Below, piece after piece: positions 6,899 through 8,531 of a DNA stretch of 8,531 bases. Source of the stretch: CAYSLA01 sp964431685 (GTDB lineage Bacteria; Armatimonadota; UBA5829); NCBI GenBank assembly GCA_964431685.1, contig CAYSLA010000149.1, positions 1-8,531 on the forward strand, written 5' to 3'. Under the pieces are notes generated by a model, which searched no databases, was not told the DNA's origin, and saw nothing but the letters and a program-made list of their open reading frames with translations. A program made the translations under genes and the position numbers. Each line of letters opens with the position of its first letter. Positions within the stretch are counted from its first letter, which is position 1.

Positions 6899-7162
6899 TA
6901 CATGATGATAACTTAGGAAAGTCGGGTTGTCAAGGAAGCGTGTTGCGCCGAAGTCTTTTTTCGCCCAAAAGAGAGAGGATCATCTATCCAGTTCGTCAAG
7001 AAGCGCAGGCGATATCCGCCCAGCAAACTAAGCACCGTATTCCTCTTCGACCTTACGTACGTGGGTATCGGGAACAAGATTCCCGGTGCACCAAACTATG
7101 TCTCCGACCGGCTGATACCAGCAATCCTGGGAGAGCTTTCTGTCAGGCCAGTTCGGCCTGCG
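6899..7162. other. Spacer between the endonuclease III-like gene and the glycyl radical enzyme
   Basis: 264 bp with no assigned gene. The left end carries the glycyl radical enzyme promoter. A short perfect hairpin (CAGGCC/GGCCTG, loop of 5) at 7144-7160 lies just after the endonuclease stop but has no T-run. A second stem (CGGGAA/TTCCCG) sits at 7069-7085. A plus-strand frame across about 6988-7160 reads somewhat protein-like but has no credible start and runs on as the antisense of the endonuclease gene, so I do not call it. Confidence 0.6.
6905..6933 (-). promoter_or_regulatory. Sigma70-type promoter of the glycyl radical enzyme, predicting a leaderless mRNA
   Basis: On the minus strand, TTGACA (6928-6933, perfect) and TATCAT (6905-6910) are 17 bases apart. 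Placing the start site 7 bases after the -10 puts +1 at about 6898, the first base of the GTG codon, and 6 bases before the ATG at 6892. No ribosome-binding site fits between the promoter and either codon, so translation is probably leaderless. Confidence 0.7.
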
Positions 7163-7948
7163 TCAGTGGCGAGTCTCGCTCTCGACCTCGCGCGCGATCG
7201 CTGTCATTGTCTCCTCGCGAATGGCGTCCCAGTCGGTGATACTTCCCTTTGCGTTCTTCCGAAACGCTCCTGCGACATCCAGAATGGATTTTGGCTTGCC
7301 GACACATACCCCCGACAGGCAGCAGGCCTCACATTTCGGGTTGGTGGGTCGGCAGATTGCGCGGCCGTGGGCGACAAGATTCAAATGCAGAGTATAGACA
7401 TCCTCAGGCTCGACCACTGACGCCAGAAGATCGTGTGCCTGGTCAGCGGAGCACGATGGGATGAGACCGAGGCGCATCACCAACCGATGAACGTGAGTGT
7501 CCACAGGCATCACCGGCCTGCCCAGCCCGAACATCAGCACGCAGGCGGCTGTCTTGCGCCCCACCCCATTCAGCCTGGTCAGAAACGCAATCGCTGCGTC
7601 ATTGTCCAGCTCTGCCAGCCATTCGAGATCAGGAACGCCGGTCTTCTCGGAGAGAGACTCGAGGATGGAAAGTATCCGGGGAGCGCGCAGACCGGCCAGC
7701 CCGGCAGGCGCGATGGCACGCTCGATGTCCTCAAGAGACACTTGGGCTACTTGGGTCCACGAGCCAAAGCGTGCCCTGAGAGCCAAGAACGCGCGTTCAC
7801 AGTTTGCGGCAGTGGTGTTCTGAGAAAGAATGGTCAGGATGAGCTCGTCAATCAGCGGCCCAGAACTGTGCCACTCTCTCCGGCCATACTCGGCGTCGAG
7901 CAACGCAGTCACCTGCTTAGACAGTGTGATCTGACCGATCTGACGCAC
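7163..7948 (-). CDS. Endonuclease III-like DNA glycosylase/AP lyase (HhH-GPD, iron-sulfur)
   Basis: A 261-residue base-excision repair enzyme, expected to remove oxidised pyrimidines and nick the abasic site, acting on chromosomal DNA. The helix-hairpin-helix motif LNGVGRKTA (126-134) holds the catalytic Lys132, and VDTHVHR (149-155) holds the catalytic Asp150. C199, C206, C209 and C215 form the C-x6-C-x2-C-x5-C iron-sulfur cluster motif. The N-terminal part SQNTTAANCERAF is typical of a subgroup more distant from E. coli Nth, so substrate range may differ. About 45 residues follow the cluster, longer than in E. coli Nth (211 residues). The start is uncertain: GTG 7948 has no Shine-Dalgarno site and lies in a 9-bp tandem repeat, and GTG 7912 is a plausible alternative that still keeps the first helix. 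It is 44 bp after the nitroreductase and may be co-transcribed with it, with no clear functional link to the genes further left. Confidence 0.9.
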   Translation of the reverse strand: MRQIGQITLSKQVTALLDAEYGRREWHSSGPLIDELILTILSQNTTAANCERAFLALRARFGSWTQVAQVSLEDIERAIAPAGLAGLRAPRILSILESLSEKTGVPDLEWLAELDNDAAIAFLTRLNGVGRKTAACVLMFGLGRPVMPVDTHVHRLVMRLGLIPSCSADQAHDLLASVVEPEDVYTLHLNLVAHGRAICRPTNPKCEACCLSGVCVGKPKSILDVAGAFRKNAKGSITDWDAIREETMTAIAREVESETRH

Positions 7949-7974
7949 AGGTCGAATCGGTCCAACTGTTCGAC
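7921..7974. repeat. Degenerate 9-bp tandem repeat across the endonuclease start
   Basis: Read on the minus strand in steps of nine, 7930-7965 splits into TTGGACCGA, TTCGACCTG, TGCGTCAGA and TCGGTCAGA. All share T at position 1, G at 4, A or T at 5 and C at 6. Flanking units at 7966-7974 and 7921-7929 are weaker. The array covers the end of the nitroreductase-endonuclease spacer and the first six or so codons of the called endonuclease gene, which argues that translation may begin further in. Confidence 0.4.
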
Positions 7975-7992
7975 GCTTTCGCTGCTTGGCCG

Positions 7993-8484
7993 TCAGAACT
8001 TCTCCCAGTGTATGACTTCCCGCAGACTCTTCTTAGGCGGAGAGGGAACGGACTTGGGGTGCCCCAGCGCTATCAGACTGATAAGAGTCTGGCTCTCCGG
8101 CACGTCGAGGAGCTTGCGCAGGTCATCGCAATACGCTTTCTTGTCGCCGGCGATCCAACAGGAGCCCAAACCGTGAGCCTTCGCCGCAAGCAGGATGTTC
8201 TGTGTGGCCGCGCACCCGTCCTCCAGATAGTACTTGCTCACCTGACAGAAGACTGCGATGCAGACCGGAGCCTCTGCAAGGAATTTGCCGTGGTCTGTCA
8301 TATCTGCTATGCGCTTTCTCATTGCCTCGTCGGTTACAACCACAAAACTCCACGGTTGGATGTTGATGGCTGTCGTCGCGAGTCTTGCGCAGTCGATTAT
8401 GTCCTCAACAACGCTCTTCTCGACGGCGTCGGGCAGGTATTGCCGCACACTTCTTCTCGTCTTCAGGCACTCTATTGCATCCAT
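7993..8484 (-). CDS. Nitroreductase-family FMN oxidoreductase
   Basis: A 163-residue flavoprotein of usual length for the short single-domain nitroreductases. RRSVRQY at 10-16 is the N-terminal FMN phosphate-binding motif, NIQPW at 41-45 is the family's dimer/flavin segment, and YYLEDGCAATQNILLAA (85-101) followed by GLGSCWI (105-111) is the conserved core helix. LIALGHP (137-143) begins the C-terminal strand. It is expected to be a homodimer in the cytoplasm using NAD(P)H; the physiological substrate of such proteins usually cannot be read from sequence, and quinones, nitro compounds or enoates are possible. The ATG at 8484 has GGAGG 9 bases upstream. The endonuclease III-like gene follows 44 bp later. 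Regulation is not visible because only 47 bp of upstream sequence is present. Confidence 0.92.
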   Translation of the reverse strand: MDAIECLKTRRSVRQYLPDAVEKSVVEDIIDCARLATTAINIQPWSFVVVTDEAMRKRIADMTDHGKFLAEAPVCIAVFCQVSKYYLEDGCAATQNILLAAKAHGLGSCWIAGDKKAYCDDLRKLLDVPESQTLISLIALGHPKSVPSPPKKSLREVIHWEKF

Positions 8485-8493
8485 GAATTGGGA

Positions 8494-8498
8494 CCTCC
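8494..8498 (-). promoter_or_regulatory. Shine-Dalgarno site of the nitroreductase
   Basis: GGAGG on the minus strand, 9 bases before the ATG at 8484. The remaining bases to 8531 show no clear promoter. Confidence 0.7.
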
Positions 8499-8531
8499 GT
8501 AATTCTGATAGTCATTTCGAACGCCCAGAAA

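Noticed and set aside
1..8531. tRNA, rRNA, CRISPR array, insertion sequence ends
   Set aside because: Read through on both strands; no cloverleaf, regularly spaced repeats, transposase motifs or terminal inverted repeats were seen.

Overview
This window is about 8.5 kb of roughly 57% GC bacterial DNA, and every recognisable gene lies on the minus strand. It reads right to left as nitroreductase, endonuclease III-like glycosylase, glycyl radical enzyme, GntR/FCD regulator, a very short prepilin-like protein, a sialidase-like beta-propeller protein, and a DUF4838 glycoside-hydrolase-like protein. A run of exactly 100 Ns marks a scaffold gap, so this is a draft or metagenome-derived assembly. 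A glycyl radical enzyme, an H-X9-DG pseudopilin and a DUF4838 protein together suggest an anaerobic polysaccharide-degrading lineage of the Lentisphaerae/Planctomycetes or Armatimonadota kind. That taxonomic reading is inference; there is no rRNA marker.

Right part (6899-8531): the nitroreductase has a good Shine-Dalgarno site. 44 bp after its stop comes an HhH-GPD DNA glycosylase with catalytic Lys and Asp and a four-cysteine iron-sulfur motif. Its apparent GTG start lies inside a degenerate 9-bp tandem repeat. A 264-bp spacer follows and holds a strong sigma70-type promoter aimed at the glycyl radical enzyme.

Middle (3943-6898): the 705-residue glycyl radical enzyme has its C-x-E active-site motif and its C-terminal glycyl motif, but no activating enzyme is in the window. 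Its promoter is so close to the start codon that the mRNA is probably leaderless. The GntR/FCD regulator has its own strong promoter, followed at about +6 by a perfect 18-bp palindrome that looks like an autoregulatory operator.

Left part (257-3905): three closely spaced genes follow the regulator and may be one transcription unit: a 65-residue pseudopilin in which the N-terminal methylation leader is joined directly to the C-terminal H-X9-DG motif, a sialidase-like protein interrupted by the N gap, and an exported DUF4838 protein with a C-terminal CBM9-like domain. The last two overlap by 11 bp. I infer that the regulator controls an inducible glycan or sugar-acid catabolic module, in which the DUF4838 and sialidase-like proteins handle carbohydrate and the glycyl radical enzyme handles a downstream polyol, sugar acid or related metabolite. 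No substrate can be named from the sequence.

Positions 1-256 hold no gene I can assign, only two adjacent hairpins that may mark the end of the unit.
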